From Mesostigma viride (Eukaryota > Streptophyta > Mesostigmatophyceae > Mesostigmatales > Mesostigmataceae): a stretch of DNA of 55,000 bases. A program made the position numbers and the translations under genes. The stretch lies in the NCBI GenBank assembly GCA_009746045.1, contig RPFO01000027.1, positions 4,652,177-4,707,176 of the forward strand, read 5' to 3'. Positions 9,274 to 20,800 of the stretch are shown piece after piece (position 1 is the stretch's first letter; the number at the start of each line of letters is the position of its first letter). Below the pieces are notes generated by a model. The model saw only the letters and a list, made by a program, of their open reading frames with translations, ran no database searches and was not told the origin of the DNA.

Positions 9274-11592
9274 CGATTAAAATTAAAAAATTAAATTATA
9301 ACATGCCTCCGTTGGGAGATCATGTAGCACATATTCCATGATGGATGGGTGGGGTGGAGGAAGCCGCGTAATCGAACTATCCTAACTTTAAGCTATCTAG
9401 TCTAGAAAAACCTTAGTAACTACACTACTCATTAAAACGCCTCCTCCTCTTGGGGGGAGGGGGCTTGCCCACAGGGTCGGGCGTGTGAGCCTTGACAATC
9501 TTCTGCCACCGCGTCTTGTCCTGCATGGCAGTCCAAAGACGGAAGAGAGAGTGGATGCGGTACTCAAACTGGGCTGGGACCACTAGGTCGTCCAGCAACA
9601 TCTGGATGTAGTTCGTGACAGGTTTCCCTACCCTTTTGGGAATGCCCTTGGGGCCAGGCCAGGTCAGAATGTGTTGCCCTGGCTGGCCAAGCCGCTGGGG
9701 GCCGGCCAGACCAAGGGTGTCGACCTGGCTGGTGCGAGCAAGGTGTCCTACAAATGCTATGCTACGCTGCCTAATCTCGTCCGAAATACGAGGCATACCA
9801 TGATACAAAGACTCTGATGACGGGCGCTCAGAAAACCCTGTCGGAGCATCCTGTAAACCGTGCAGCTGAGCCTAGCTGCCAATTTGGGTGTGATTGTCCA
9901 CGCCTCGGCGCCATAAGTGAGCACCGTGAGGACGAGGACCTTGAAGAGCATGCGCTTGCGGTGCTCGCCCAGGCCCTTCGAGCGCCAGTAGGTGTTGAGC
10001 GAACGGAGCCTGGCCCAGGCCAGGCCGAGGCGGGTGTCCACATCGTCTGCAGTGTCAGGGAGCCAGCTCCCCAACAGTTTAAAGCGATCGCGGAACGGGA
10101 CCTCCGTCCCTTCGAGCAGGCGCGGCAGCGGTGGTGTACTGGAGGCCCCAATCACCATCGCCTCAGTTTTGACACTAATCTCCAACCCCCCCCCCGCGCC
10201 TCCAGGCCCAGACAGTCCAGCCAGGTCTGAATGTGCTCGGGGCTCGCGATGAGGGTGGTGTCATCCGCATAAATCAGGTCGGCAAGGCGGTAACCAGGTC
10301 TAACCCCGCCGTGCTCTTTCTCGGTAAGGATGTCCAAGCCTGGCTCGAAACCCTTAAGAGCAGTACAGCGTGCACGTGCCCGGCACATGACGTGATCCAC
10401 GTCAATAATGAACAGGTATGGGGACAGGACACAACCTTGCCACACCCCGTGGTGAAGGGGGAATGGTGGGGTGGTGCCTTCCGCAGTCCGCACTACTGCC
10501 TGTGAGCCCTCATACATTCGGCGAATGGCAGCAATAAACGCAGGTGGTACCCGATCCAGAGCTAGGATGGCCCAAAGAGCCTCCCAGAGAACCGTGTCAA
10601 AGGCCTTGATATAGTCAACAAAAATGAAGACCAGCGGCAAACTGTCAGGGGGAAGGCGACGCACCTCCTCCATCAACCGGCGCGCGACAAACACAGCCAT
10701 GACAGTGTTACAACCACGACGGAAACCCATCTGAGACGCAGCCAGGTGTGGGTCCAGCGCGGCGCAGAGCCTGTGCAGCATCATGCGCATGAACACCTTC
10801 AGCGCGGCGCTCTGGCTGGAGGTAGACACCCCGGTAGTTACCGGGGTCAGCAGCAGAGCCCTTCTTGTACAGCATGACGCGGATGGCCGTCTGCCACTCA
10901 GCAGGCGGAGGCTCGTCAGAGAGCAGGACACGGTTGCAGAACGCCAGCAGAAGATCCCTAACCGCCGGATCAGGGGTCTTCAGCAGTTCAGCAGAAAGTT
11001 GGTCGGCACCGACCGCCGCATCGTACCGCAGGCAAGCAAGGGCGCCGTCCAATTCCTTCAAAGTGAAGGGGGGGACGACGTCGTCGGTGGCAAGGCTGCC
11101 AGCCCTCCTGCAAGGCGGGGACTTGGTAGTCCGCGGCCGAGGAGGGGGGCGCTGGCGGCGGCGGGGGTCCGGCGACCCCGAGGCGGGCGGCCGTCTTGAG
11201 GTGAAGCGGCGGGGGGGGGGCGCGAGCCCCACCGGTCAAGGAAACATTGTGGGCCAACCAGCGGTCAAGGCTGACCGGCGCCGTGCCGTCCCCCGTGTGC
11301 TCCACCGGGGTGCGCTGCCGCCGGCCGCCGAGCCGGTCGAGGTGGTACCACATGTCCTTGCCCTGGTTGCGAGCCTGGCAGGCCTTGGCATCCGCGATGC
11401 ACTGGGCCGCCTCCGCGTCCTGAGCGTGCTCGTAGGCCTCCACGAGGGCGGCCTTGAGCACTGGTTTCTGCAGCGGGTCCCCGTTACGCTTGAGGCGGTG
11501 CCGGGCGGCCAAGACCTTGGGGTCCTGGCGGTAGAGCGGGCCGGGGCGGCGGTGGGGCATGACCGGCAGGTGCTGGGCCGCCAGCAACGGCC
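9274..11592 (-). mobile_element. LINE family A, 5'-truncated, inserted in the tail of LINE B
   Basis: Flanked by an imperfect target repeat (catctgcctcc at 9263-9273; catatctgccttc from 11593). It carries a pre-RT region (11592-10940), the RT core (FVDYIKAFDTVLWEALWAIL; GVWQGCVLSPYLFII; LIYADDTTLI, 10630-10240), the post-RT segment LTYGAEAWTITPKL near 9900 and a basic C-terminus KPPPPKRRRRFNE ending at 9425. The endonuclease is absent, so it is 5'-truncated. Frameshifts occur near 10950 and 10180. The 3' end is an A/T-rich tail (9274-9300, minus strand). It belongs to the same superfamily as B, but its sequence is clearly distinct. Confidence 0.85.
10152..10931 (-). pseudogene. Reverse transcriptase core of LINE A
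   Basis: An open stretch of 259 codons covering RT blocks: a conserved MGFRRGCNT segment, block A with D in FIFVDYIKAFD, block B around GVWQGCVLSPYLF, and block C with the catalytic pair Y-A-D-D in LIYADDTTLI. The first 45 residues are out of frame with the element; the true upstream frame is the one ending near 10988. The frame is also lost at about 10180, after which the thumb/post-RT segment continues in another frame. It is therefore not translatable as a single protein. Confidence 0.85.
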
Positions 11593-12134
11593 CATATCTG
11601 CCTTCATATGACAGACAAACCAGGAGGCTGCCCGGGTGTGAGCCCGTCACGTCTAGTGTACTAGCACATGTCCATGCCGAGTCTATCACGAAAAGTCCAC
11701 GGGTGGCGGCCCTGCCGCGCGCGGCCTGGGGCACGCCAGGTGAGGACATATTGCCCAGGCTGGGCGGGCTTGGTGCCAGCTAGTCTATCTGATGTATCTA
11801 CCTGATCTGTGCGGGCCAGGTGCCCGGCTAGGCCCAGGCGCCTGAATGCTAATAATGTGGGAAACATAGGGCAAATCAGCGTACAAATCCTCATATTACT
11901 AATGTGCAAACCAAAGGGGATGTTAAGGGCGGCCCTTGCGCAGCATCTTGGTGACGGTGCCGTCGAGTCGTTGCTCCAGCTCCTGCGTCAGTGTCCAGGT
12001 CTCGGCGCCGTAGGTCAGGATCGTCAGAATGACGACCTTGAAGAGGTCACGCTTGACGATCCGGGGTAGGGCGGGGTCGCTCCACCAGCGGCGGTGGTCA
12101 TGGAGTTGCGCCCACGCCATGCCGATCCGTGTTG

Positions 12135-12813
12135 TCATGTCGTCCTCGCAGTCGGGAAGCCAACTGCCGAGCAGCTTGAATGAAGCGGCCTGAAGTAGGG
12201 TAGTTGATCGACCTCGGTGTCGTCTAAGAGGCGGAGTGTGGGTGGGGGCCCTGCCATGCCGAGGGCCAGGGCCTCCGTTTTGGGGCTGATTTCTAGACCA
12301 ACCGCCCGAGCCTCGAGCGCCAGGCAGTCCAGCCAAAGTTGGGCAGACTCTGGCTTCTCGATGAGCGTGATGTCGTCGGCATAAATGAGGTCAGCTAGTA
12401 AATTCTGCTTGTTAGCCGGCCCCCCTTCTCCAAGCTCGTTCGTGATCGCTAGGCCAGGGGCACGGCCTGCAATGCTATAGCAAATTAGCGAGCACGTGCC
12501 TGGCGCATAACATAATCCACTACAATATAATGAACAGGTACGGCGACAGGACGCAACCCTGCCAGACGCCGGTCTGCAGTGGGCATGGCGGGGTAATGCC
12601 GTGTTGAGTGCGCACCGAAGTGGTCGACCCCTCATACAGCGTGCGGATGACGGTAATCAGGGGAGTGGGGACGCGAGCGCGAGCAAGTACAGCCCATATT
12701 AGAGCGTCCCAGAGGACAGAATCAAAAGCCTTGATGAAGTCGACAAAGATCAGGATGCCCGGGAAACTCACCAGGTTGCAGGAGAGCGATTTCCTCGAAG
12801 AGGCGACGCGCAA
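12135..12813 (-). pseudogene. Reverse transcriptase core of LINE B, frameshifted
   Basis: RT blocks are split over two frames. One frame (12813-12520) holds ILIFVDFIKAFDSVLWDAL and GVWQGCVLSPYLFII. The other (12500-12230) holds LADLIYADDITLIEKPESAQ with the catalytic YADD, followed by LDCLALEARAVGLEISPKTE. The thumb and post-RT segment follow at 12200-11923 (FKLLGSWLPDCEDD; YGAETWTLTQEL). The upstream RT palm start is at 13117-12908 (NRILLADARPTPEWQ; NYRGVCIQSAALKLFMRMI). Confidence 0.82.
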
Positions 12814-13270
12814 CTGAAGATGGCCATGTCAGACGGTGTTGCGCCCAGGACGAAAGCCCATTTGACTTTCCCCTATAGGTGACAGTCGAGAGCAGAACGA
12901 AGGCAGTTTACTTGAGGATCATGCGCATGAACAACTTGAGTGCGGCGCTCTGGATGCAGACTCCTCGGTAGTTGGTGGGTTTGTCAGGGGAACCTTTGTT
13001 TTTGTACAGCATAATACGGTAGTTGTGCTGCCACTCAGGAGTCGGCCGCGCATCGGCAAGCAGGATCCGGTTGCAGACGTCAAGCAGGAAACCCGTGAGC
13101 GCCGTCAGCTTAATCACCGGGGCTGGGAGCTGATCAGGTCCAACAGCGGCGTAGAAGCGGAGTTGCTTGGCGGCGGCGCTCAGCTGGCTCGAGCTCGGTG
13201 AACGGCGGGAGCTCGTTGGGGTCGGCTAGGGGTTCCGTCAGGCCGGCTGGGTACGTGTAGTCCTAGCTGC

Positions 13271-14337
13271 TCAGCGGCGGGCGGCGTGGGCGGCGCCGGG
13301 ACGTCCGCAGGCGCTACTGCAAGGTGTGCGGCTGCCAGAGGGCCAAGCGGCGGAGGCGGCGGGGGGGCGCCGAGCAGCCGAGACTGGGAGGAATACCACT
13401 GGTCGAGCTGCTGCTGCGGTGAGCCAGATCGAGAGCGTCCGCGGCGCCGGCTGCGCGCCGCCGGCGGGCCGTTGGGCGTGACGCAGGCGTGTCCAGGCGT
13501 ACTTGCCGTGCTGGTCCTTGAGGTGGGCGAAGTACTCGCGGACATGAAGGTCCTCCTGCTCCTTGGTCGCCTGCCGGATGGCCGAGTGGTAATCGGCTTT
13601 GAGGCGGGCGTAGCGGGCGGGGTCGCGGTTGTCGTGCAGGGCTTGCCGGGCCTGGATGACGGCGGGGAGCCGGTGCAGGCTGGTGAAGCGGGGCGGGTGG
13701 CGGGGGGGCAGGAGGGCCCCGGCCGCGGGCAGCTTGCCAGCGAGGTGCCGAAGGGCCGATGACGGGCCTGCAGCGAACAGCTGGGCGTGGCTGGCCGGGA
13801 TGTCCAGCGCGTCGACAAACGCCTCCGCGGCGCGCTTGTGGGCGCGTTTTTTAGGGAAGTCCTGCAGAGCGCCGGCGTCAGATTTCTCAAGCAACTGAAG
13901 TGTGCGCAAATCAGGTGGTGCCATGTGCTTACGAAAGGGCGAGGGGAATCGCAGGCGGATGCGGGCGGTGACGATGCGATGGTCGGAGCGCACCAGGGGG
14001 ATCACGTGCGAGCGAGCAGCTAGTGCAGATCCTTGATGACGCTTGCGCATTACAACATAGTCGATGCAGCGTTCAGTGCCAGTTGGCAAGGTGTGTGTGA
14101 CCAAAGCATCTGGACTATGTGGAAAGCGGGTGTTGGCAGTGACCAAATCGCATGTCGTATAAGCAAATCAGCAAAAAATTCAGTGTTGGCATTGGAGACC
14201 GTACCGTTGGGGGCGTGCTGACATCCGCCAGTACCCGGTGGTAGCGTTGCGTTGGCGTCCAGTAGCAGAGCGAGGTAGGTGCGACCAGGGATGCCGTTCG
14301 CCAGGTTCTCCAGCCACCGGCCGGATATCCATGGCAA
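13271..14337 (-). pseudogene. APE-type endonuclease remnant and linker of LINE B
   Basis: In two frames. 14337-14100 contains LALLLDANATLPPGTGG, corresponding to the (G)D-x-N-A metal/substrate motif, and 14146-13950 contains CIDYVVMRKRH and SDHRIVTARIRL, corresponding to the terminal SDH motif of exonuclease/endonuclease/phosphatase proteins. The downstream linker is rich in Ala/Arg/Pro. The domain's N-terminal third is missing. The frame break lies near 14110. Confidence 0.75.
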
Positions 14338-14360
14338 TCAAGGTCTTCATCATGCATGCA

Positions 14361-15779
14361 CCCCCCTAGTAACCGGCCATGAACCCTTGCTGAACCACAC
14401 GAAGAGTGCGGCCCTGAATCAAGTTAAGTACACGGCAGGACTAGGAACCCCCCGAACTTACATTAGTAGGGTCTCCAATGGCCTTGGCGTCACATCTTTG
14501 CGAACGTTGTCACTGCATGTTGGCATGCGCAGTTGCCAGTTGCTGTTGGTGTTGCATGGCGAGGGTTGCAGATGTTATAGGAACAGCTGGTCCAATGTTG
14601 CTATGCATGCATGCAGTTATACTCTTGCCATTTTGTGTTTCCATGTGCCTCCAACCATCCCCCCACAATGCTAGCACCCTCCACCCTGCTAACCCCCACT
14701 CGATCGCCCCACTCCCCTGCCTGTTCCATACCCACCCCACCCACAACTATACATTACAGACATCCACATGCCGCCATCCATCGGACCCCCCTGACTACGG
14801 AACACTCTCGATCGCCCCCACACTGAGGTCCCCCACAACACCGTAACCGCCGCCCTCCTCCCCAAACCATACGCTGCCCTCCTCCCCAAACCATACGCTG
14901 ACCCACCCGACCATCCACCTTGAGTCCCCCTAACCAACCTATGTGACTACCACCCTTCGGTATTACCTCCACCACCTTCCACACCAACATCGCAAACCAC
15001 CCACTAAACCACCCTACGGCCCCATGCAACGAGGTTCCCCTACACCACTGCACCCCCTCTGGGGCCGACCAACCAATTGTCCACTCAACCACTGGAACTA
15101 ACACTGCTGCACCGGTCGCCCACCGACAAGCCCGCCTACGTACCATAGGCAAGCCACCAACGCAACCCAAGCATCCCCACCCCTTACACAGTAGGGCATG
15201 GTGCATGACATCGTATGCATGGAATAAAGATTAGTTCAATTATACAAATGGGTGAGTATATATCACACTTCATGCAACTAAAGACAACCAAGTGAGTGTC
15301 AATAGGCGCTATGACCAGTCTACGTGCATTGCATTGGTATTCATCAAGTTTGAGACATAAGCAAGAGTTTTTGAGAGGCACACCCATGGGATAAACACCT
15401 TAGAATATTTTATCCTATTTGAAAATCCACTTTTCCGGTCAAAAAACCACTTTTTGAGCTTTTGGCGTATAATACGCGTATAATAATACGCGTATAATAC
15501 GCGTATAATACGAAATACGCAATACGCCGAGGTTTTGCCGTATTGCCGTATTGCCGTATTGGCTCACACTGCCTGTGACCCACGCACGAGCGAACCACAT
15601 GGACAACTGCGTCCCACAACTACTGCATAATCAACCCCTAATAATGTCCCCCATGACACCCACCAAAGGGGGGGTCCCCCCCCCCCCCCCCCCCCCCCCC
15701 CAACTGAAACACACACAACACTACCTCGGACCGGTATTGTAGTCTAGCGACGCACCGGCTGTGACCGACCTGACTCACC
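14361..15779. other. AC/C-rich intergenic stretch without genes
   Basis: Pyrimidine- and A-rich on the plus strand at 14640-15180. At 15465-15560 there are short repeats of ataatacgcgtat and ttgccgtattgccgtattgg. A poly-C tract lies at 15670-15701. No domain was recognised on either strand. Confidence 0.45.
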
Positions 15780-15784
15780 ACGAC
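15780..15784. repeat. Left target-site duplication of the LTR retrotransposon
   Basis: acgac immediately outside the left LTR, matched by acgac at 22437-22441 outside the right LTR. A 5-bp duplication is usual for LTR-element integration. Confidence 0.85.
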
Positions 15785-16131
15785 AGTTAAAGCCCCCGAC
15801 CGGCTGAGCTATGGTGGTCGGTCACGTTGAGCTTGTGAGAAGGTGAACACAGAGAACTGCTGTCGGAGCTGGCCAACCACTGGTTTATGTCTTAGCCAGC
15901 AAAGCCTATCCGGTTAGCCGTAACCGTGGGACAGGCTAGCTGTCCGTACCGATCCGGATAAGGCCCCGGACTGGGGCCTAGGTGGCGCCGGCCCTAGGCG
16001 CCGCCCTTAGACCGGTCGACCGCATCGGACCGCCGGATTATAGCCGGCGGCTTAGCGGACGCTAGCGGAAGGCGTGCGGACGGACATGGGGAACTTAGAG
16101 CCAGATCCTAGGGCTCTAGAGTTACTCAACT
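15785..16131 (-). repeat. 3' LTR (347 bp)
   Basis: Nearly identical to 22082-22436. It lacks two 4-bp insertions present in the other LTR (near its start, and in ctctatgtagag versus ctctagag). The inner side is preceded on the minus strand by a purine-rich stretch (aaagaacaaaagag), the probable polypurine tract. Confidence 0.92.
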
Positions 16132-16509
16132 CCGACATACTCTTTTGTTCTTTGATTAATTATCAAAATAATTACATCAAATGCAGACCATACAAAACCC
16201 TCTAAGGTAGGGAACTCAAGGGGGCCTCAAGGCCGTCAAAATCACCACGGTATCGACCCGCGCCCTTGTGATCACACATGAATAGTGATGTAATAAGTAT
16301 CGAGAAAAAAACAACTATGCCACCAGACAAAAGGTGACCCATTTATTAGGACCAGTGACCCGCCGACGGGCCCAAGGCACCGTCCAACGTGGCTAGGGTA
16401 TGGTCAGGACAAGCAAAAAAAACTACCACCATGATATTCGTGAATGCTAGCAACACAGGGTGAGTTATGGCTGTATTCATAAAGCGCCCGAGCCGTAACC
16501 CTGTGTGGC

Positions 16510-16893
16510 TCACGGGTGTTGCATCGTCATGCGCTTGCGCAACACTGCGTACTGCGGGGCAGCCTCCCGCGCCTCCTTGGTGAGTGCATCCGCGGGATTG
16601 AGTTCATCCGCGATGTGCTGGAGACGCGTGACGCAGGAGGCCGCCTCAGCGAGTACGAGGTAATCAACGTCCTGTGACCGCGCATAGGGATTGTCAAGGA
16701 AGGCCAAACAACTTTGTGAGTCAGTGTGCACCGTGCTAGTCCAGTGAAGAGTGAACCCACACGAGCCAAATACCCAACCCAGCAAGTACCGCAGCCACAT
16801 GCCATGTGAGATAGCTGAAACAATGCCCCGGCATTCAGCCGTGTTGGGGCTAGTGGCAATGCGGCTGTGCAAGCGCGAGTACCAATCTAACAA
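16510..16893 (-). pseudogene. RNase H C-terminal part of the LTR element
   Basis: This frame continues the RNase H domain after a frameshift near 16890. It shows S-P-N-T-A-E-C-R-G with the catalytic Glu, HTDSQSCLAFLDNP with a catalytic Asp, and NPADALTKE near the end, a signature of Copia-type RNase H. The first catalytic Asp (V-T-D-A-N) lies in the preceding frame near 16980. Confidence 0.82.
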
Positions 16894-18827
16894 CATGCCA
16901 GGCTGCCCTCATTGCTGATAAAGAACAGTGCCCCCATGCGGGCCCGCACTTGGCTGACTGTGCGCGTCTCTAGATTAGCATCCGTCACTATCTCGAGGTG
17001 CACCGGCTGTGAGCAATCGAGCCCACGAAGCACAATGCCGGGCGTCATGGCCAGCTGCCGCCGAACATGAATGGACCCTAGTCCTTCCAGCACATCATCG
17101 GGCAGGCGAGCGAGCACTGCCAAATCAGGTGCCACCGTGTCCGCCAACCACCCGAGCTTGCCCTTAACCGAGGGCCCATGGGTTGCCAACAGCGGGGACG
17201 GGAGGTCGGCCAGCAGGTCAACCACATAGTTGCGGCTATCCTGCATGTGCATGACCCATTCGCCAGAACGCGAATCCCGCTGCAACGTAGACTGCACGCC
17301 GCAAAACACCACGGGTTTACCCTCCTCATGATCCACCGCCCTGCCCAGGGGAAACTTAGCCGCCACTGCAGCAAGAAACTGGGTAGCAAAGGTGCGAGGT
17401 GCCACCAGCTTGAAGTCATCGCCATGCCACACGAAGAGGGCTGGCTCGCCAGGGACGCCGGTGGGGACCACAAAGAAGTTAGGATCCGCGCGATGGTACG
17501 TGGCCCCTAAGCTCTGCAAGACCTCCTCCGCGGAAATGCGGAAGATGATGGGAGAGCTCTGCAGCCCCTCCACCCCTGTCAACAGCTCGATATACTCGCT
17601 GCCAATGGTGCCATCCTGCCAGACCACCGGGACCTTCACCACGTAGCGGGTGCCTTGCCATGTTTGCTGCGCGACCCCAGCGTCGCTGTGGAGGAATGCC
17701 CGCTGAAAGTCACCGCACCACATCCCGTAGTCCTTGCCCGCGTTCCGCTTGCCCAAGTAGATGACCGTCAGTAGCCGATGCGAAACATGGTTGAGCCCAG
17801 GGGTATAAAGATCCTTGGCATCCAGCGGGGAGGACCCCTTCGTCTCCGTGACCACGGGCCTTACCCGGAACACCACCGAAGAGTTGGTCTCGTCCGGCTT
17901 GTAGGTGAGCACGAACTTCAACCGCAACCGCGTGGCCCCGGCTGGCACACTCTCCAATCCTCGGTAGACCTCGCGCTCTCGCCACTGCTCCTTGGCTCGA
18001 ATGAACGCGTCGCGCCACAAAGCAAACTTGAGAGGATCTTGACAGTCCAGGACAAGTTGCTCCCACGTCACAGGGCTATCCGCCGCCAGTGAGTGTGAGT
18101 GGAGGCCGAAGCTGCGCGGGTGCCAATCCTGAGGCTGAATGATGGACTGGACGAGCGGCGGTGTGGAAAACGCCGCCATCGGTAAGCGCCGCACGACGCC
18201 GGGCTGCCCGACCACCACCCCCAATGGAGCGTGGTACTCGCGAAGCGGGATGCTGCCCACCCCCGCGACTGACAGCAAGTCAGCGGACACTGAGAACCCC
18301 GGGTATGATACGAAAGGTTCGCCCAGCAAGGCCACATCCTCGTAGCCATCCACGACGTGAAACGGCGTGTCAATGCCCAACACCGGCAGCACCACCATCC
18401 CGGTAACTTGATATGCCGAAGTGCCTGCAAAGTCGGTCACCGATTTGTACGGCGACTCTAGCACTGGATACAGGGTGGCTGCCCGACGAGAGATAATAGA
18501 CACGGATGCTTGCGTGTCCACAGCCACCAGCTGCCACGGTCTACACGTAGGAAACAAGGCTGACTTAACCGGCCTGACCCCCTGTGAGAGAGTTTTGACC
18601 TGAGCCACCCCTGATGCAGCTTTCGCTTTAAGCGCCTGAGCACGCCACAAGGCCGTGACCGTTGAAGCCAGGTCCCTAGGTGGGCGAGGCGCATGGGCAG
18701 GACCCTGACCCTCCGGCGAGGCCACGCTAGGCGGGCCTCCCACATTATCCGTGGCTAGCACAGGAGGTGAGTCACTACGTGCACTAGGTCCCGTCAAACC
18801 CACCCCATCCTCATCCCACCCATCCAC
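16887..18827 (-). CDS. Protease, reverse transcriptase and start of RNase H of the LTR element
   Basis: An uninterrupted 646-codon frame. Near residue 104 is an aspartic-protease active-site segment LVAVDTQASVSIISRR, with D-T-Q where most families have D-T-G. A flap-like stretch follows, then VALLGEPFV, the usual second half of a retropepsin. RT follows: LKFVLTYKPDE, RVRPVVTETKG, a CGDFQRAFLHSD block with the first catalytic Asp, and the catalytic pair in FVWHGDDFKLV (position near 17425). RNase H begins with HLEIVTDANLETRTVSQVRA. Both the D-T-Q and H-G-D-D variants are unusual for Copia proteins. Confidence 0.85.
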   Translation of the reverse strand: MDGWDEDGVGLTGPSARSDSPPVLATDNVGGPPSVASPEGQGPAHAPRPPRDLASTVTALWRAQALKAKAASGVAQVKTLSQGVRPVKSALFPTCRPWQLVAVDTQASVSIISRRAATLYPVLESPYKSVTDFAGTSAYQVTGMVVLPVLGIDTPFHVVDGYEDVALLGEPFVSYPGFSVSADLLSVAGVGSIPLREYHAPLGVVVGQPGVVRRLPMAAFSTPPLVQSIIQPQDWHPRSFGLHSHSLAADSPVTWEQLVLDCQDPLKFALWRDAFIRAKEQWREREVYRGLESVPAGATRLRLKFVLTYKPDETNSSVVFRVRPVVTETKGSSPLDAKDLYTPGLNHVSHRLLTVIYLGKRNAGKDYGMWCGDFQRAFLHSDAGVAQQTWQGTRYVVKVPVVWQDGTIGSEYIELLTGVEGLQSSPIIFRISAEEVLQSLGATYHRADPNFFVVPTGVPGEPALFVWHGDDFKLVAPRTFATQFLAAVAAKFPLGRAVDHEEGKPVVFCGVQSTLQRDSRSGEWVMHMQDSRNYVVDLLADLPSPLLATHGPSVKGKLGWLADTVAPDLAVLARLPDDVLEGLGSIHVRRQLAMTPGIVLRGLDCSQPVHLEIVTDANLETRTVSQVRARMGALFFISNEGSLACC

Positions 18828-19606
18828 GGGGTCATATTGGGGCCCAGGGGAGGGGGGGGTGTAGCTGTGTCTGCCCCTGGGAGCGACCCGTGGGGTACCA
18901 CCTCAGATGCTACGACAGGCGCATTATCCTTCACTACCCACCCCAGTGCCCTGTTGGCTGCCAGCTCACTCTCCATGCTATCCCCTTGCTTATAGCCTGC
19001 CACCGATGCCCATGGTACCCTATACACCCGATCATTCCACTCTATGTCTATGACCCGCAGCGGCCAGTCTAACTTTGTGATGGCCCCAGGCCCCTGCATG
19101 GTGCCCCGTTTGCCGCTGGGCGAGCTCTCCTTGTGGAACATGACCAACTGCCCGACCTCAAAAGCGCTAGACAAATCAGGCAGCGTGGCATCCTTGAGCC
19201 GCAGCTTGGCGGCGGTATCCTGTAGATGCTGTTGGTATGCCTCTACTACCTCGGGTGAGTAGGTGCCCGCTGACAGCCCCCGAGGCGTGACTAGCCCAAA
19301 GCCCTTGACATCAAGCACGTGCCTATGGTTGCACACATGCATGAGCTCCTTGCACCACGCCGTCTTGACCGCGTAGGATTTGCCATGTGGGTTATCCTGT
19401 CGCTTGGCTGCCACAGTCTTGACATAGCTTACAGTGCGATCTATCATGCCCATATTGCCGTGATCCTCACGCCCCACGATGACCACGGCCTCCATCCCCG
19501 GCAAACCTTGCACACAGCGGAACTGCTGGTCTAGCATGAGCTCCACTACGGGATGAAAGAAAGCCAGGCTGATCTTGATAGCCCTGTGCAGGTCAGCCTC
19601 AAACAT
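18794..19606 (-). CDS. Integrase C-terminal half of the LTR element
   Basis: A 270-codon frame following a frameshift near 19610. It contains NMGMIDRTVSYVKTVAAK, which lines up with the conserved helix carrying the catalytic Glu in integrases (here Asp, so activity is uncertain). A helical linker follows, then a chromatin-type beta region RVIDIEWNDRVYRVPWASV. It overlaps the protease/RT frame by 34 nt. Confidence 0.65.
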   Translation of the reverse strand: MFEADLHRAIKISLAFFHPVVELMLDQQFRCVQGLPGMEAVVIVGREDHGNMGMIDRTVSYVKTVAAKRQDNPHGKSYAVKTAWCKELMHVCNHRHVLDVKGFGLVTPRGLSAGTYSPEVVEAYQQHLQDTAAKLRLKDATLPDLSSAFEVGQLVMFHKESSPSGKRGTMQGPGAITKLDWPLRVIDIEWNDRVYRVPWASVAGYKQGDSMESELAANRALGWVVKDNAPVVASEVVPHGSLPGADTATPPPPLGPNMTPWMGGMRMGWV

Positions 19607-20800
19607 GTGGGCAGCGGCTCAATGTAGGTGCCTTGCTGAACCTATCCTTGACTATGAAATAGGTGTCCCCCCCTTCCATGTGCATGACATCCCCCACAAG
19701 GTACCCTCGCTCCAAGGGTGGAGTCTTGGCATGCCGCCTACGCGACTTCTTCCTGATCTTGATGCAGGCAGGACACTGAGCACGCACATTCTTCAGCTCG
19801 TTGTATAAAGGTGCCCCCAACATGTGTGCCCCCTCTACCTCGGCTTGGGCCTCATGCCCGTATGCACGGTGCATCTGGTATGCTAACAGTTTCAGGGTGA
19901 CAGCCTGAGGTGCAGTGGCATTGTCAGGATTCTCAACAGGTGGGGTGACTACTGGGGTAGTGACATTGGCTAACTGGGCAGCTTCAGAGGCTGCACGAAA
20001 GGCCGCCCGTGTGAGCACCTTGCCAATGTGAAGATCCACACTAGGGTGGTGTGTACCGAGAACATCTGCCCGCCCAGCATTCTCTTGCACTGTCACAACA
20101 TTCCTCATAGGCCCAACCGCCCCAGTATCTAGCTGGGGTGCTGCAGTAGTGCTTGGTCGCTCGGCGTTGTACACACCCGACCTAGAAGACACCACATTGC
20201 TTAGGTCACGCATTGTAGACCCGTGCTCAGGAAGCACGTGATCCTGGCGCGACAGAGCCAGAGCAGCATCAACGGATTGCGTGAGCACATCACGGAATGA
20301 GACAGAGGATGCAGTCACGTTGCTTTTAGGAACGACGTCAGGCTCTACGACGGCCCGGTTCAGCGTGACGCATTGAGCAAAAGAAGGGGTATCGAGCGTG
20401 CTCTCACCTGACTTTCGTGCTGCCCGTCGCTCTGCCCACTCCTCGCGTGTGCCGTGGACGACGATGCGCTTGGCCTTGCACGCCTCCACGCTGTGACCAC
20501 GCAGAACGTCGTGGCACTTGCGGCAAAGGTTGTCCTCGAGCTCCAGGTCCGGGCGAACTCGGCAGTCATCCCGGACATGGCGACGTCCGAAGCAGCGCTC
20601 ACAGCGTTGCTTGCGGTCAGTAGACGCCCCCTGCTGCCGCTTGGCCGGGGGATTCTCACCCTGCTTGGCGTCGCCACCATGCCTGCGCTTGCGCCCTCGC
20701 TGGCCCCCGTTGTTGCCGTGGCCGACGACCTTTTTCAGGATGGCCGTAAGCTCCGACGGCGCGTAATTGGAGCCTCTGCGCCTGAAGAAGAAGACGCGCC
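19599..20800 (-). CDS. Zinc-knuckle and integrase N-terminal half of the LTR element
   Basis: Contains two zinc knuckles: CERCFGRRHVRDDC (C-x2-C-x4-H-x4-C, near 20600) and CRKCHDVLRGHSVEAC (C-x2-C-x6-H-x4-C). After a variable linker it has HRAYGHEAQ...CPAC, the HHCC zinc domain ahead of integrase, and GDVMHMEGGDTYFIVKDRFS, the first integrase strand with its catalytic Asp. The frame breaks near 19610. The upstream junction to gag also requires a frame change near 20800, which could be programmed or mutational. Confidence 0.75.

Larger units (their letters stand above)
8588..14360 (-). mobile_element. LINE family B, APE-type, 5'-truncated, with two nested insertions
   Basis: Minus-strand non-LTR retrotransposon. 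From high to low coordinates it carries: part of an endonuclease/exonuclease/phosphatase domain (LLLDANATL near 14270; IDYVVMRKRH and LVRSDHRIV at about 14060-13970, the SDH motif); a linker; reverse transcriptase (FVDFIKAFDSVLWDALI; GVWQGCVLSPYLFII; LIYADDITLI between 12830 and 12370); the post-RT segment YGAETWTLTQEL near 12000; and a conserved C-terminal region RRLGLAGHLARTDQVD near 11800. The 3' end is a palindrome (8624-8642) and a TTAA-rich tail. Several frameshifts make it inactive. The endonuclease N-terminus is missing. Its 3' part is split by element A (9274-11592) and element C (8685-9105). Confidence 0.85.
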